Positions 53,429 through 62,844 of a stretch of 64,000 nt of DNA are shown one piece after another (position 1 is the stretch's first letter; the number at the start of each line of letters is the position of its first letter). The stretch is from contig WELA01009551.1 of the NCBI GenBank assembly GCA_009602735.1, positions 62,001 through 126,000 of the forward strand, given 5' to 3'. The stretch is from Mesotaenium endlicherianum. Its lineage: Eukaryota; Streptophyta; Zygnematophyceae; Zygnematales; Mesotaeniaceae. A program made the translations under genes and the position numbers. The notes beneath the pieces are model-generated. The model saw nothing but the letters and a program-made list of their open reading frames with translations. It did not search any database and was not told the DNA's origin.

Positions 53429-55917
53429 GCAGTCTCTTTTCTGCGCTTGCGCAGTCCCGCTACTATAGCAGCTACCAACAACACCCAAATTAAGAACGAT
53501 GCACTTACAGCTGCTTTAACACTGTTGTAATAAGAAGCCGGCCTGAATTCGAACAGGATCGTGTGTTCTCCCGCAGGAATGGCCAACCCGCGAAGTACAT
53601 AGTTGGTCTTCACAATCGGCGCTTCCTTCCCATCGATGGTAGCTTTCCAGCCACGATCATAAAATATCTCACTGAATACGGCGAACTGGTTGGTTTTACT
53701 GCTCGACTGGTATTTGATCTCATCGTTGTCGTTGTACACCTGTTTTATGTGTGCGGTACTATCGGCTACGGGTTCGAATGCGATGTCTTTTTTGTACGAC
53801 TCTTCTACAATGGCAGTATCTTTCGGGTTGAAATGATCCAGGGCTTTCATAGCTGCAGCCGGGCCATTCGCATATTGGATGTGCTTTACAAACCATGTCT
53901 GCCCCAATGCATCCGGGTTCACTTGCAACATCGGCTGACCGTTCTGCTGGTTGGGGAAAATGAAATATTTGGTATTGAGCATATTCAATACCGGTATGTT
54001 CATGGGTTGCTTACGCAACTGGAAGCTGATCAGGTCATCATAAATACTCAGCTTGGCAGGATGGTAACCGCCAATAGAACGATGGTGATAAGAAGTAGTG
54101 GCATCTGAAAAGGGGTCACCCGTGAGGTTGAATACGCGCGGACGGGTAGTGTCTTTCAATATTTCAAGGTCAACAGGGGTGGCTTTGAAATTATTGTCGC
54201 TGATCGTTTCCTGTTCCTGGAAATGCGCGTCGTTCAAATATCTTTTGTCAACTAGAAAAAGATCAAAAGAACTCAATATCAGCAATGCAATGATGGCATG
54301 CATGGGTTTGAGTTTGTCTTTCAAAGTGAGCCAGAGTAAAGTGACAGCCGCAGCAATCAGTAAGATGCTACGGAGCAGGTCGGCGCCGAATAAGGCTTTG
54401 CGGTCTTCTTTTAGTGCATTGTAGAAGGCACGTGCGTCTTCCTGCTTGCCACCCAATAATTGAGCCATATATGCTTTCAGGTTTTCATCACCGCTGGCTC
54501 TATAGTCGAAAGAAAGATAACAACCCAGTGCTATCAACAGGAAAGCACCAGTGATGTAAACAGCTGTTTTCAGTTTTTTCAATGCTGCTGCCTTATCGGT
54601 TTCTTCAAAAAAGAATTGTTGCAAGGCCATGATACCAACCAGCGGAAACAACAATTGGGGAATGATCAGTATGATGCTCGGCGCCCTAAACTTGTTGTAT
54701 AAAGGCAGGTAATGAAAAAGAAAAGTATTGATAGTGGGCAGATTCTTGCCCCAGCTCATTAGAAGGGCTACCAGGCAAATGGCCAGTACCCACCACTTGT
54801 GCCATGTTTTGAGGTAAACCATGCCGAAGATGAAAAGAAAGCAAATAATAGCCCCTAGGTACACAGGTCCTGCATTGCCAGGTTGCTCGCCCCAATAGGT
54901 AGACCCGGAAACGATTTGAGTGAATTGTGCAGCCTGATCTTCAGAGAGACCTTTTTCGAGTGCAAGCTTGGTAAAATGAGAGCCGGCATCTAAAGAGGAA
55001 AGGTACCCGCCCCCGTAAATTGATGGCACCAGGAAGGTGAGGCTTTCAGCTTTGCCATAACTGCCATAAGTGAAAGCATAATCTACAGTCAGACCGGTGC
55101 TTTTTTTGCCCGAAGCAGTGGTATCCAGGCTAAGCGCACTGCCTCCGCGCATGGTGGTTTTGGCATACTCGGCAGTAGTGGCAAGACTTACCATATTGGC
55201 TACTATACCTACACCTGCGGCAGCAAAAGTGATCGCCAGTGATAATACGAGGCGTTTGTATTCCCTGTTCCTGATCCATTCAACGGCATAGGCAACGCTC
55301 ATGAACCCGGCCATCATAATGAAATAATAAGATACCTGCAAGTGATTCATGCCAATGAGCAGGCTGGTGAACAAAGCAGTCAACGCTGCTCCCCACCAAT
55401 ATTTTTTCTGAAAGATGAGCCATACAGCACCCAGCAAAGCAGGTAGGTAACCCATGGCCTGCATTTTGGTGTCGTGACCTACCATGGCTATAATGGGACT
55501 ATAAGTGGCATAAGCATACGCAAGACCTCCCAGGATACCCAGCCAGGGTTTGATACGCAATACCTGTGATAAAAAATAGAAACTGATGCAGAGAAGGAAA
55601 AAGAACCCGGCGGGCTTGGGCAGGAACAACATGAAGAGGTAATGGAAATAAATAGGAGAGAATATATTACCTGGTTCCATGGCTATCTGATAACCGGGCA
55701 TTCCGCCAAAAAGGTTGTTGTTCCACAAAGGCCAGTGGTTGTTGTGCTTTTCCTTGTAATTCACCATATCCTGTGCCATTCCCTGCCAATGTATCACATC
55801 GGATTGTGCGAGTACTTTACCTTCCAGCGCAGGTTTGCAGTAGATCACTGCCACAAGAACAAATACAGCTACCGCAATGGCGTGGGGTAATAATGCTTTC
55901 CACTGGAAATTCTTCAT
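53425..55917 (-). CDS. YfhO family membrane protein
   Basis: An 830-residue protein with about 13 hydrophobic helices in the first 550 residues, a soluble domain near 570-780 (VFNLTGDPFSDATTSYHHRS; NQFAVFSEIFYDRGWKATID) and a last helix near 800. This is the YfhO arrangement of GT-C-like membrane glycosyltransferases, which in Bacillus act on teichoic acids. Here it is coupled to a GT2 gene, so it probably decorates a surface glycan. The -7 box TAGGTTTG is at 55940-55947. Confidence 0.88.
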   Translation of the reverse strand: MKNFQWKALLPHAIAVAVFVLVAVIYCKPALEGKVLAQSDVIHWQGMAQDMVNYKEKHNNHWPLWNNNLFGGMPGYQIAMEPGNIFSPIYFHYLFMLFLPKPAGFFFLLCISFYFLSQVLRIKPWLGILGGLAYAYATYSPIIAMVGHDTKMQAMGYLPALLGAVWLIFQKKYWWGAALTALFTSLLIGMNHLQVSYYFIMMAGFMSVAYAVEWIRNREYKRLVLSLAITFAAAGVGIVANMVSLATTAEYAKTTMRGGSALSLDTTASGKKSTGLTVDYAFTYGSYGKAESLTFLVPSIYGGGYLSSLDAGSHFTKLALEKGLSEDQAAQFTQIVSGSTYWGEQPGNAGPVYLGAIICFLFIFGMVYLKTWHKWWVLAICLVALLMSWGKNLPTINTFLFHYLPLYNKFRAPSIILIIPQLLFPLVGIMALQQFFFEETDKAAALKKLKTAVYITGAFLLIALGCYLSFDYRASGDENLKAYMAQLLGGKQEDARAFYNALKEDRKALFGADLLRSILLIAAAVTLLWLTLKDKLKPMHAIIALLILSSFDLFLVDKRYLNDAHFQEQETISDNNFKATPVDLEILKDTTRPRVFNLTGDPFSDATTSYHHRSIGGYHPAKLSIYDDLISFQLRKQPMNIPVLNMLNTKYFIFPNQQNGQPMLQVNPDALGQTWFVKHIQYANGPAAAMKALDHFNPKDTAIVEESYKKDIAFEPVADSTAHIKQVYNDNDEIKYQSSSKTNQFAVFSEIFYDRGWKATIDGKEAPIVKTNYVLRGLAIPAGEHTILFEFRPASYYNSVKAAVSASFLIWVLLVAAIVAGLRKRRKETA

Positions 55918-55939
55918 GATTCCTTTTTTACGATGTTGG

Positions 55940-55947
55940 CAAACCTA
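55940..55947 (-). promoter_or_regulatory. -7 box of the YfhO gene
   Basis: On the minus strand TAGGTTTG matches TAnnTTTG, 22 bp before the ATG at 55917. No -33 TTG found at the usual spacing. Confidence 0.4.
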
Positions 55948-56018
55948 CAGGAAAAATATTTGATTTTTATAGCACAGATGGTTATTTATATACAGCTTAA
56001 CTGTAATTTGTGGAGAAT

Positions 56019-56303
56019 ATGAAGAGTCTCGCTTTCCTTTCCCGGTTGGCCCTTATTTGTAACCTGCTGTTCATCGTTTGCCTCATCATCCAGCGAACCC
56101 ATGATTTCATTGGCAGGGCAGAAGTGAGTCATACGATTATCGTATTGGGCTGGTTCATAGCACCCTTCCTGAATTTGTTGGTACACAGTTGGTACGGGAT
56201 CAGGTTGATAAAAAAAGAACCCGTTTTATTGCCCAAATGGCTCATCATCGTTAATTTGTCGGTATTGTTTTTACAATTCTTCATTTTTTTCATACTCCCC
56301 TGA
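56019..56303 (+). CDS. small membrane protein of unknown function
   Basis: A 94-residue protein with three hydrophobic segments (LALICNLLFIVCLIIQ; TIIVLGWFIAPFLNLLVHSW; LIIVNLSVLFLQFFIFFILP). ATG at 56019 is preferred; a GTG nine bases upstream is possible. Its stop overlaps the ATG of the queuosine-precursor transporter by one base (TGATG), so the genes are coupled. I do not recognise the family. Confidence 0.75.
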   Translation: MKSLAFLSRLALICNLLFIVCLIIQRTHDFIGRAEVSHTIIVLGWFIAPFLNLLVHSWYGIRLIKKEPVLLPKWLIIVNLSVLFLQFFIFFILP

Positions 56304-57085
56304 TGATACACAGCATACTGAAAGACAAACCCACCAAATTGTTTTTAGGGATCAGCGCTTTTTTTGTGGCCAACGCACTCATCGCGGAATGCATTGGCGG
56401 AAAGATTTTTTCGCTGGAAAAAGTTTTTGGATTACATCCATTTCAATTCAACCTGTTTGGACAGTCAGGCATGTCGTTCAATCTTACCTGTGGTGTGTTG
56501 TTATGGCCGCTGGAATTCGTGATCACCGATGTAGTAAATGAATATTACGGGCCCAAAGCCGTGCGAAGGATCAGTTATACCGCAGTAGCGTTGATCGGCT
56601 ATGCTTTCCTGATGTTTTACCTGGCCATGCAGATAGCGCCAGCCAATTTCTGGATTGCTTCCAAACAGGCCGATGGTATTCCAAATATGCAGCAGGCATT
56701 TAGCGGAATATTCGGACAAGGTATGTGGATTATCCTGGGTAGCCTTACCGCATTCCTCGTAAGCCAGATTGTGGATGTTACCGTATTTCATCGCATTAAA
56801 AAAGTTACCGGCCACAAATGGGTCTGGTTGAGGGCAACCGGTTCTACGGTTGTGTCACAACTGGTAGACAGCTTCGTGGTTCTTTTTATCGCATTTAAAA
56901 TAGGTAATGGCTGGAGCTGGCAATTGGTGCTGGCCATTTGTGTAGTGAATTATTTATATAAATTTACTATGGCGGTTGTGCTTACGCCGCTGATTTACCT
57001 GATCGAAGGAAGGATAGAACGGTATGTGGGACATGAAACGGCCCACAAGATGAAGCTGGCGGCGATGGGCAAATCGGAAGAGTGA
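56303..57085 (+). CDS. queuosine precursor transporter (YhhQ/VUT family)
   Basis: A 260-residue inner-membrane protein with about six helices. The family signature TCGVLLWPLEFVITDVVNEYYG (near residues 62-83), SQIVDVTVFHRIKKVTGHKW and TGSTVVSQLVDSFVVLFIAF are clear. YhhQ imports 7-cyano-7-deazaguanine or the free base for queuosine in tRNA. Coupled to the small membrane protein upstream. Confidence 0.9.
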   Translation: MIHSILKDKPTKLFLGISAFFVANALIAECIGGKIFSLEKVFGLHPFQFNLFGQSGMSFNLTCGVLLWPLEFVITDVVNEYYGPKAVRRISYTAVALIGYAFLMFYLAMQIAPANFWIASKQADGIPNMQQAFSGIFGQGMWIILGSLTAFLVSQIVDVTVFHRIKKVTGHKWVWLRATGSTVVSQLVDSFVVLFIAFKIGNGWSWQLVLAICVVNYLYKFTMAVVLTPLIYLIEGRIERYVGHETAHKMKLAAMGKSEE

Positions 57086-57170
57086 ACCGTTTAAATACAA
57101 CTTACAATGAACCTCTTTTTTGATGCTGGCAGAGTTGTAAGCAACTTTGCAGCGATTTTTAATAAACCCC

Positions 57171-58091
57171 ATGAAACGATTATTTGTCCTTGCATGCTTG
57201 TCTTTTTGCGCCCTGACCCAATTAACTGCGCAGGATAGCAGTCATGCCTCCCAATGGCGTTTTTCAGCCGGAATCAACCTGATAACCGTTTCAACGTATA
57301 ACATCGTTGGCACCGATACGGGTTTTAACAACTCACTTTCCTTTGGTCCAACCCTTTCACTCGGTAACAACAGTGGTTTTGCCATCAGCTATTCGCCGCG
57401 GTTTGTAATGGGTGGTACCAATAAAGGATTGTATATGCATGCAGTGAGTATGGGTTTTTCCCGTTACGACCTGCCTGTTTTTGATTATGCCATTACTTAT
57501 GGGCATTATTTTTTTACCGGTAACAAGAGCGTTCCCTATTCGCCTATGGGCAATGAAATATATGGCGACCTGACCTATAAAAAAACCTGGTTGATGCCCT
57601 ATATCGCTGTGGGAATCGGGTTTGGCAAGGACACTTCGGCAAGACCTGCTTCTTCTGTAAGTGATATTGGATTGACTGCAGGCTTCAGCCATTCATTCGA
57701 ATGGGAGAGTGGAGATGTTGGATTTTCAATGATCCCTTCTGTGGGACTGAATGCCGGCACGAACGATTATTTTTCCTTTCTTAATACCACCAAGTATATA
57801 GGTCATAACTCAAAGTCTGTCAGCTATGTGAAAAAAGGCAGCGGAAGTACTGCCAGAAGAGGGGGCAGGCGTGCTGGTACTGGCACAGGCACAGGTGGAG
57901 GAACCACCACTACAACTTCTTCTGCACAGGGTTTTGGTATAACCAATGTGCAACTGGATCTTGAATCAGCTATTGACATCAACAATTTGTCTATTCGCCC
58001 CACAGTAAGCCTGTTTATTCCTGTAGGAAATGCAGCATCTGGGAACAGCACTACTGCTTTCTGGCAATTGATGTTTGAATATAGATTTTAA
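57171..58091 (+). CDS. outer-membrane beta-barrel protein of unknown function
   Basis: A 306-residue protein with a signal peptide (KRLFVLACLSFCALTQLTAQ) and alternating strands, ending in WQLMFEYRF with the terminal Phe of barrels. A low-complexity loop of Arg, Gly and Thr (RRGGRRAGTGTGTGGGTTTT, about residues 229-248) sits before the last strands. ATG at 57171 is preferred over a TTG eight codons earlier. Family not recognised. It converges on the Nudix gene with a 4-bp overlap. Confidence 0.78.
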   Translation: MKRLFVLACLSFCALTQLTAQDSSHASQWRFSAGINLITVSTYNIVGTDTGFNNSLSFGPTLSLGNNSGFAISYSPRFVMGGTNKGLYMHAVSMGFSRYDLPVFDYAITYGHYFFTGNKSVPYSPMGNEIYGDLTYKKTWLMPYIAVGIGFGKDTSARPASSVSDIGLTAGFSHSFEWESGDVGFSMIPSVGLNAGTNDYFSFLNTTKYIGHNSKSVSYVKKGSGSTARRGGRRAGTGTGTGGGTTTTTSSAQGFGITNVQLDLESAIDINNLSIRPTVSLFIPVGNAASGNSTTAFWQLMFEYRF

Positions 58092-58552
58092 ACAGTGCGT
58101 TGCGCCAGCACTTTCTGAACAACGATCTTATCAATGGGCAGGGTCATGATATCTTCATGTACCTGCTCCCATGCAATCCAACGAAAGACCTCACTTTCTC
58201 CCTGCGGATCTGCTACCTGGTGGGGGGCAAAATCGAAAGGACGATCTTTTGTTTCGAGTTGAATGGGTTCTGTTGTATGCACGTAATAATAAATGGAGAT
58301 GATCTGGTCGCCCGGATGAAAAGCGGAAGGCTGGTAATAATCAGTGGTATAAATATGGTCGCCGATGGTTACAGAAAGACCGGTTTCTTCCATGAACTCA
58401 CGTTTGAGACAATCCCTCGTGCCTTCGCCGAATTCCAATCCTCCTCCGGGCAGTTTGGTAAAATAGCCGCCGCGAATGAATTCATCGCTTACAAGTAAAC
58501 GTTGGCGACTGTCGAGCAGGATGCCATATACCCTAACGTTTATTTTTGCCAT
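58088..58552 (-). CDS. Nudix hydrolase
   Basis: A 154-residue protein with a complete Nudix box, G-x5-E-x7-REFMEETG, at about residues 37-59 (GGLEFGEGTRDCLKREFMEE and the following TGL). It hydrolyses a nucleoside diphosphate-linked compound; the substrate is unknown. It follows the CorA gene with a one-base gap, so probably one transcript with CorA and dapF. Confidence 0.9.
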   Translation of the reverse strand: MAKINVRVYGILLDSRQRLLVSDEFIRGGYFTKLPGGGLEFGEGTRDCLKREFMEETGLSVTIGDHIYTTDYYQPSAFHPGDQIISIYYYVHTTEPIQLETKDRPFDFAPHQVADPQGESEVFRWIAWEQVHEDIMTLPIDKIVVQKVLAQRTV

Positions 58553-58553
58553 A

Positions 58554-59492
58554 TCAGAACCATTTCTTTTTCATGAAATACCAACTGATGATCACCGATG
58601 CGATTAACGAAAGTACGATTGAGACATAGAATGCATATGGAGAATGCACATAGGGTATGCCTATGTTCATGCTATATATACCGGCAACTAACGCGGGGAA
58701 TGAAATTATAATGATAATAGAAGTCAGGCGCTTCATCACACTATTCAGGTTATTGCTGATGATGCTGGCAAAAGCATCGAGTGTACTGGTGAGGATATTT
58801 GTGTAAGTATTGGCCATTTCAAGGGCCTGGCTGGTATCCACGATCAGGTCGTTCAGAAATTCTCGTTCTTCTTCGTTCAGTCCCAGGAAATTGCTTCTCT
58901 CCAGTTTCATCATCAACATCTCATTGCCGCGCAGGGCGGTAACAAAATACACCAGGCTTTTTTGTATCCGCATGAGGTTGAGCAAGTCTTCGTTGCTATT
59001 GCTTTCGTACAAACTTGTTTCGTACTGGTTACGGCGGTGATTGATCTCTTTGAGGAATTCCATAAAATTCTGCACCACTTTCTCAAACACTTTCAGGATC
59101 ATCATATTCTTTTTGTCGGGATGCCGTTTCTGAAAAGAGTTGAGGAATTTTTTGATGGCTCCGTTGTCGAATGAGTTTACCGTAACAATCTGGTTGTGCG
59201 TGAGGATAATGCAGATGGGAATAGTAATATAGTAAGCATCACTGTCGTTGAAAGAATTGTTTTCGGTGGGCGTTTTGATAACAATGAACCGCACATTGTC
59301 TTCCAGTTCATAGCGTGGCCGCTCGTCTATATCCAGTGAATCGCGCAGAAAGGCGATGGGTATTTCCAGTTTTTCTCCCAGTTCAATGAATTCTTCTTCC
59401 TTGAAAGGAGGAACAAGGTTCACCCAAATGCCTGCTTCCGGTTTATTGATTTCAATCGTTTGGCCGTCTTGGTTCTTAAAGTATTGTATCAT
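58554..59492 (-). CDS. CorA-like divalent-cation transporter
   Basis: A 312-residue protein with a large cytoplasmic N-terminal domain and two C-terminal helices (IIIIISFPALVAGIYSMNIG and YVSIVLSLIASVIISWYFM). The usual selectivity motif GMN reads SMN here (GIYSMNIG). It ends in basic KKKW. By family it transports Mg2+ or related cations. It lies three bases from dapF and one from the Nudix gene. Confidence 0.87.
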   Translation of the reverse strand: MIQYFKNQDGQTIEINKPEAGIWVNLVPPFKEEEFIELGEKLEIPIAFLRDSLDIDERPRYELEDNVRFIVIKTPTENNSFNDSDAYYITIPICIILTHNQIVTVNSFDNGAIKKFLNSFQKRHPDKKNMMILKVFEKVVQNFMEFLKEINHRRNQYETSLYESNSNEDLLNLMRIQKSLVYFVTALRGNEMLMMKLERSNFLGLNEEEREFLNDLIVDTSQALEMANTYTNILTSTLDAFASIISNNLNSVMKRLTSIIIIISFPALVAGIYSMNIGIPYVHSPYAFYVSIVLSLIASVIISWYFMKKKWF

Positions 59493-59495
59493 TGG

Positions 59496-60272
59496 CTATA
59501 TCTCTATCTCCCCTTTGAACACAAATGTCGCTGGTCCGCATAACCAGATATTCTCAAAACTGTGTTCCCCTGTCTTGTCGAATTCAACTGCGAGATGCCC
59601 GCCCAGGGTTTGCACTTCCACCTGGTTAAATCCTTTGTCGTTATGAGCAGAAACCAGTGCAGATGCAGTAACACCCGTTCCGCAACTGAAAGTTTCATCT
59701 TCCACACCACGTTCATAAGTACGCACAATGATTTTTTTATCATCGTTCTCTACAAAATTCACGTTAATGCCTTCGGCTTCAAAGTCCTTGCTATAACGGA
59801 TCTCCCTGCCGGCTTTGAAAACATCGAGGTCCATCACATGGTGAACGTTCTTGACATAATGCGGAGAACCGGTATCGAGCAGGAGGTCGCCATGGTATTC
59901 TTTTACTTCGTTTACATCCTGCATTTTAAGCCTGATCCATCCGTTTTCGTCAAGCTCTGCCTGGTGATCGCCGTCTACTGCTCGGAATAAATAGTTTGCT
60001 TTGTGGATACCCCTGTCGAATGCGAAACGGGTCAGGCAACGGCCTCCATTGCCGCACATACTGCTTTCACGTCCATCGGCATTGTAATAAGCCATTTCAA
60101 AATCATAGCCATCCAGCTTGTTGAGGAGCATCAGGCCATCTGCCCCAATGCCGAAACGCCTGTCGCACAAAAATTTCACTTGCTGGGTATCGAGTGAAAT
60201 GGAGCCATCCCTGTTATCGAGGATCACAAAATCATTTCCGGTGCCCTGGTATTTGTAAAAAGTAAGTTGCAT
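59496..60272 (-). CDS. dapF: diaminopimelate epimerase
   Basis: A 258-residue cofactor-free epimerase making meso-diaminopimelate for lysine and peptidoglycan. The two catalytic Cys residues are in SSMCGNGGRCL near 73 and FSCGTGVTASAL near 202. The start FYKYQGTGNDFVILDN is standard, which supports ATG at 60272 over the in-frame ATG 15 bp upstream. Confidence 0.95.
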   Translation of the reverse strand: MQLTFYKYQGTGNDFVILDNRDGSISLDTQQVKFLCDRRFGIGADGLMLLNKLDGYDFEMAYYNADGRESSMCGNGGRCLTRFAFDRGIHKANYLFRAVDGDHQAELDENGWIRLKMQDVNEVKEYHGDLLLDTGSPHYVKNVHHVMDLDVFKAGREIRYSKDFEAEGINVNFVENDDKKIIVRTYERGVEDETFSCGTGVTASALVSAHNDKGFNQVEVQTLGGHLAVEFDKTGEHSFENIWLCGPATFVFKGEIEI

Positions 60273-60312
60273 GTTGTTCAGATTCAAAAGCCAAAACTAA
60301 TATTATTGCTGT

Positions 60313-61188
60313 TTAATTCATCGCCAGTATTCCCAGCGTTTTTACGATCAATTGTTCTATTGCGGCTGCACTATCTTTGCTGAATTCTTTTTTTACCCTG
60401 TTGGCCACAATAGCGCTCAGGCTCAAACAGTGATGACCTAACAATTTTCCGATGCCATAGATGCCGCTGGTCTCCATTTCAAAATTAGTGATACGATGGT
60501 TTCCAAAGCGAAATGCTGTAAGCAAGTCTATAAAATCGGGGTTTATAAGGCCCAGTCGCAGTACCCTTCCCTGTGGACCATAAAACCCCGGGCAGGTAAC
60601 GGTGATACCGTGGTGGAACCCTTCCACAAAATGCTTCAATACTGCGGCGCCTGCACCGGCAATATATGGAGCAGCCATACCACCTGTTAATTGGGTATGG
60701 GCGGTAAATGCTTTAAGTATGTGCAGGTCTTCATCGTTGTTTTCCTGGCGGTAAAAATTAAGCAGATTATCCACCCCTAACCCATGTGTGCTGGCCACAA
60801 AACTGTCTACCGGAATATCGGCCTGCAAGGAGCCGGAAGTGCCTATGCGCACAATGGTTAACTTACTCAGTTCCTTTTTGACCGTTCTGCTGGTAAAGTC
60901 TATGTTCACCAATGCATCCAGTTCATTCAATACAATATCAATGTTGTCGGTTCCAATGCCGGTAGAAACTACTGAAATCCTTTTTTGCCCAATACGGCCT
61001 GTATGTGTTACAAATTCCCGATGTTGGTATTTCCCTTCAATGCTATCGAAATGCTTGCTCACTTCTTGTACCCGGTCAGGATCGCCTACTGTAATAATGG
61101 TATTAGCCAGCTCTTCCGGCCTGAGGTTCAGGTGGTAAACAGCGCCGCGGTTATTGATGATCAGCTCACTTTCTGCTATGCGATTCAT
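60313..61188 (-). CDS. nucleoside phosphorylase (uridine phosphorylase-like)
   Basis: A 291-residue member of the PNP/UDP family. Near the N-terminus is NTIITVGDPDRVQEV, the phosphate-binding loop; later VVSTGIGTDNIDIVLNELDA and VRIGTSGSLQADI. FEMETSGIYGIG near 240 is the ribose-binding end. It would salvage pyrimidine or purine nucleosides. ATG at 61188 is preferred over the start 24 bp upstream. Confidence 0.88.
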   Translation of the reverse strand: MNRIAESELIINNRGAVYHLNLRPEELANTIITVGDPDRVQEVSKHFDSIEGKYQHREFVTHTGRIGQKRISVVSTGIGTDNIDIVLNELDALVNIDFTSRTVKKELSKLTIVRIGTSGSLQADIPVDSFVASTHGLGVDNLLNFYRQENNDEDLHILKAFTAHTQLTGGMAAPYIAGAGAAVLKHFVEGFHHGITVTCPGFYGPQGRVLRLGLINPDFIDLLTAFRFGNHRITNFEMETSGIYGIGKLLGHHCLSLSAIVANRVKKEFSKDSAAAIEQLIVKTLGILAMN

Positions 61189-61243
61189 GGTCCATACATT
61201 GTTCGTGTACAAATCTCGTGTATTCGGGCAAAGAATTTAGAAT

Positions 61244-61273
61244 TTTGAAATTCAACGGTTTGCTTTATTTTCG
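61244..61273 (+). promoter_or_regulatory. candidate tRNA-Cys promoter
   Basis: TTTG (61244-61247) and TATTTTCG (61266-61273) are 18 nt apart, close to the Bacteroidota consensus with one mismatch in the -7 box. The tRNA begins 17 bp downstream. Confidence 0.4.
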
Positions 61274-61290
61274 CAGCCTGATTCAGGAAA

Positions 61291-61361
61291 GGTCCTGTGG
61301 CCGAGTGGCTAGGCAGAGCTCTGCAAAAGCTTCTACACCAGTTCGAATCTGGTCGGGACCT
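61291..61361 (+). tRNA. tRNA-Cys (anticodon GCA)
   Basis: A 71-base tRNA. The acceptor GGTCCTG pairs with CGGGACC (one G-T pair). The anticodon stem GAGCT/AGCTT holds the loop CTGCAAA with anticodon GCA. The T-arm is ACCAG-TTCGAAT-CTGGT. The discriminator base is T, as expected for tRNA-Cys. CCA is not encoded, and a T-run follows as terminator. Confidence 0.95.
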
Positions 61362-61549
61362 CTTTTTTCCTCATAAATTCGTATATTCGTACGGTATTCT
61401 ACATGCTCTTTCTTCGGTTCGGTTGACCATATCTCTTGCGTGACCTGTTGCACGCGTTCGTTTCTTGCACATATTTTTCGAAGCCTGCCGCCTGCGTTTC
61501 TTGCCTGCGAACTGTATCTGTTTTTCTAAATGAACAAAACCGACATACT

Positions 61550-62389
61550 ATGAAAAAGAAAGGTTTTCTTATCGACATGGACGGGGTGGTATATAAAGGC
61601 AACGAACCAATCCCCGGTGCAGTAGCATTCATCAATGGCCTGCGTGAGAAAGGGTTTCCCTTTCTGTTCCTGACCAATAACAGCCAGCGTACGTCTAGGG
61701 ATGTTTGTTATAAACTGCGCAAAATGGGCTTTCATGTGAATGATGAGGACATTTTTACCTGTGCAATGGCTACAGCCCGGTACCTGGCTTCGAGAAAAGA
61801 ACAAGGCACGGCTTATGTGATAGGGGAAGGGGGACTGCTCACGGAATTACACAATATTGGTTATTCCATTGTAGATGATCATCCCGATTATGTGATCATC
61901 GGTGAGGGAAGAACGATTATGTTGGAATCGGTTGACAAAGCCATCAACATGATCATGGGCGGGGCCAAACTGATTGCCACCAACCTGGATCCGAACTGCC
62001 CGGTAGGCAATGGAAAATACCGTGCAGGCTGTGGCGCCTTTGTTGCCATGCTGGAATTTGCTACAGGCAAACAGGCATTCAGTGTGGGTAAGCCCAGCCC
62101 GGTGATGATGCGTATGGCCAGGAAGATATTGGGATTGTCTACTGCGGAGACCATCATGATCGGGGATACCATGGGCACCGATATCTTGGGCGCCGGTTCC
62201 ATGGGGTTCACCACTGTACTTACTTTATCGGGCGTAACGAAAGAAGAGGACCTGGATCATTACGGATACACACCTGATTTCATCATACCCTCTGTGAAGA
62301 GTTTGCTGGATGAAGCTTTGTTTACAAAAGTACTGTCCAAACAACATGAACAATTTTCATACGATGGTCACACGATGGTTGTGCATTAA
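61550..62389 (+). CDS. HAD-IIA family hydrolase (NagD-like)
   Basis: A 279-residue haloacid-dehalogenase phosphatase with a type II cap. Motif I is FLIDMDGVVYKG near residue 6 with the Asp nucleophile, motif II is LFLTNNSQRTSRD near 41, and motif IV is IMIGDTMGTDILGA near 200. NagD relatives dephosphorylate nucleotides and sugar phosphates; the substrate is unknown. ATG at 61550 begins the conserved fold; the open frame further upstream has no support. Confidence 0.92.
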   Translation: MKKKGFLIDMDGVVYKGNEPIPGAVAFINGLREKGFPFLFLTNNSQRTSRDVCYKLRKMGFHVNDEDIFTCAMATARYLASRKEQGTAYVIGEGGLLTELHNIGYSIVDDHPDYVIIGEGRTIMLESVDKAINMIMGGAKLIATNLDPNCPVGNGKYRAGCGAFVAMLEFATGKQAFSVGKPSPVMMRMARKILGLSTAETIMIGDTMGTDILGAGSMGFTTVLTLSGVTKEEDLDHYGYTPDFIIPSVKSLLDEALFTKVLSKQHEQFSYDGHTMVVH

Positions 62390-62393
62390 ATAA

Positions 62394-62460
62394 AAAGAGA
62401 GCGGCTGAGAAATCAGCCGCTTTGTCTATCCTGTATTCAAAACCAACCCGTAAGAAACGG
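62394..62460. repeat. terminator-containing direct repeat, copy A
   Basis: About 67 bp nearly identical to 62760-62828, including GCGGCTGA/TCAGCCGC and the run TGTCTATCCTGTATT. It marks one edge of a tandem duplication. Confidence 0.75.
62401..62424. terminator. terminator between HAD gene and 35-residue ORF
   Basis: Perfect stem GCGGCTGA/TCAGCCGC with a GAAA loop. A T-rich end is seen on the minus strand (TCTCTTTTTA), which fits the 35-residue ORF, and a short TTTG on the plus strand. Confidence 0.7.
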
Positions 62461-62511
62461 GTACCTAAACTCATGGATAATAGTAAACTTTTTACATCGG
62501 CCGGATTTGTT

Positions 62512-62619
62512 TTAAGAAATAAAAGTAACGATCGCGAAAAGTATCAGTGTAGCCACTATAGCCGGTAACACCAATGCCAAGATCATACCGAGTTTATCGG
62601 GGATTGTTTTTTTCTTCAT
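62512..62619 (-). CDS. 35-residue leader-like membrane peptide
   Basis: A short frame, ATG 62619 and TAA 62512-62514. The product (MKKKTIPDKLGMILALVLPA then a hydrophobic IVATLILFAIVTFIS) closely resembles the signal peptide of the adjacent DUF4382 lipoprotein (MKKITLNRFGMMMAMVLP), but no mature domain follows. Upstream and downstream sequences are also shared with that gene, so it probably arose by tandem duplication. Whether it is translated is unknown. Confidence 0.5.
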   Translation of the reverse strand: MKKKTIPDKLGMILALVLPAIVATLILFAIVTFIS

Positions 62620-62759
62620 GCCTATTGGGTTTAGTTAATGAATTGGTTTAGCCCTCCAGTGTAAGTCAACAAGCGTGCCAATCTGTTTGAGCCAGGCACA
62701 GCTTGAGTTTCATCGTATCTATTGATGATAGATGTAAGAGAATAAGCCTGAGCCTGTAT

Positions 62760-62828
62760 AAAAAGAAAGCGGCTGAAGAATCAGCCGCTCTGTCTATCCT
62801 GTATTTAAAACCAAACCCGCAGGTACGG
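62760..62828. repeat. terminator-containing direct repeat, copy B
   Basis: Second copy of the repeat at 62394-62460, located directly behind the DUF4382 lipoprotein gene. Confidence 0.75.
62764..62788 (-). terminator. terminator of the DUF4382 lipoprotein gene
   Basis: Stem GCGGCTGA/TCAGCCGC with an AGAA loop. On the minus strand it is followed by TTCTTTT. Confidence 0.75.
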
Positions 62829-62844
62829 GAATCCTAAGCCTTAT

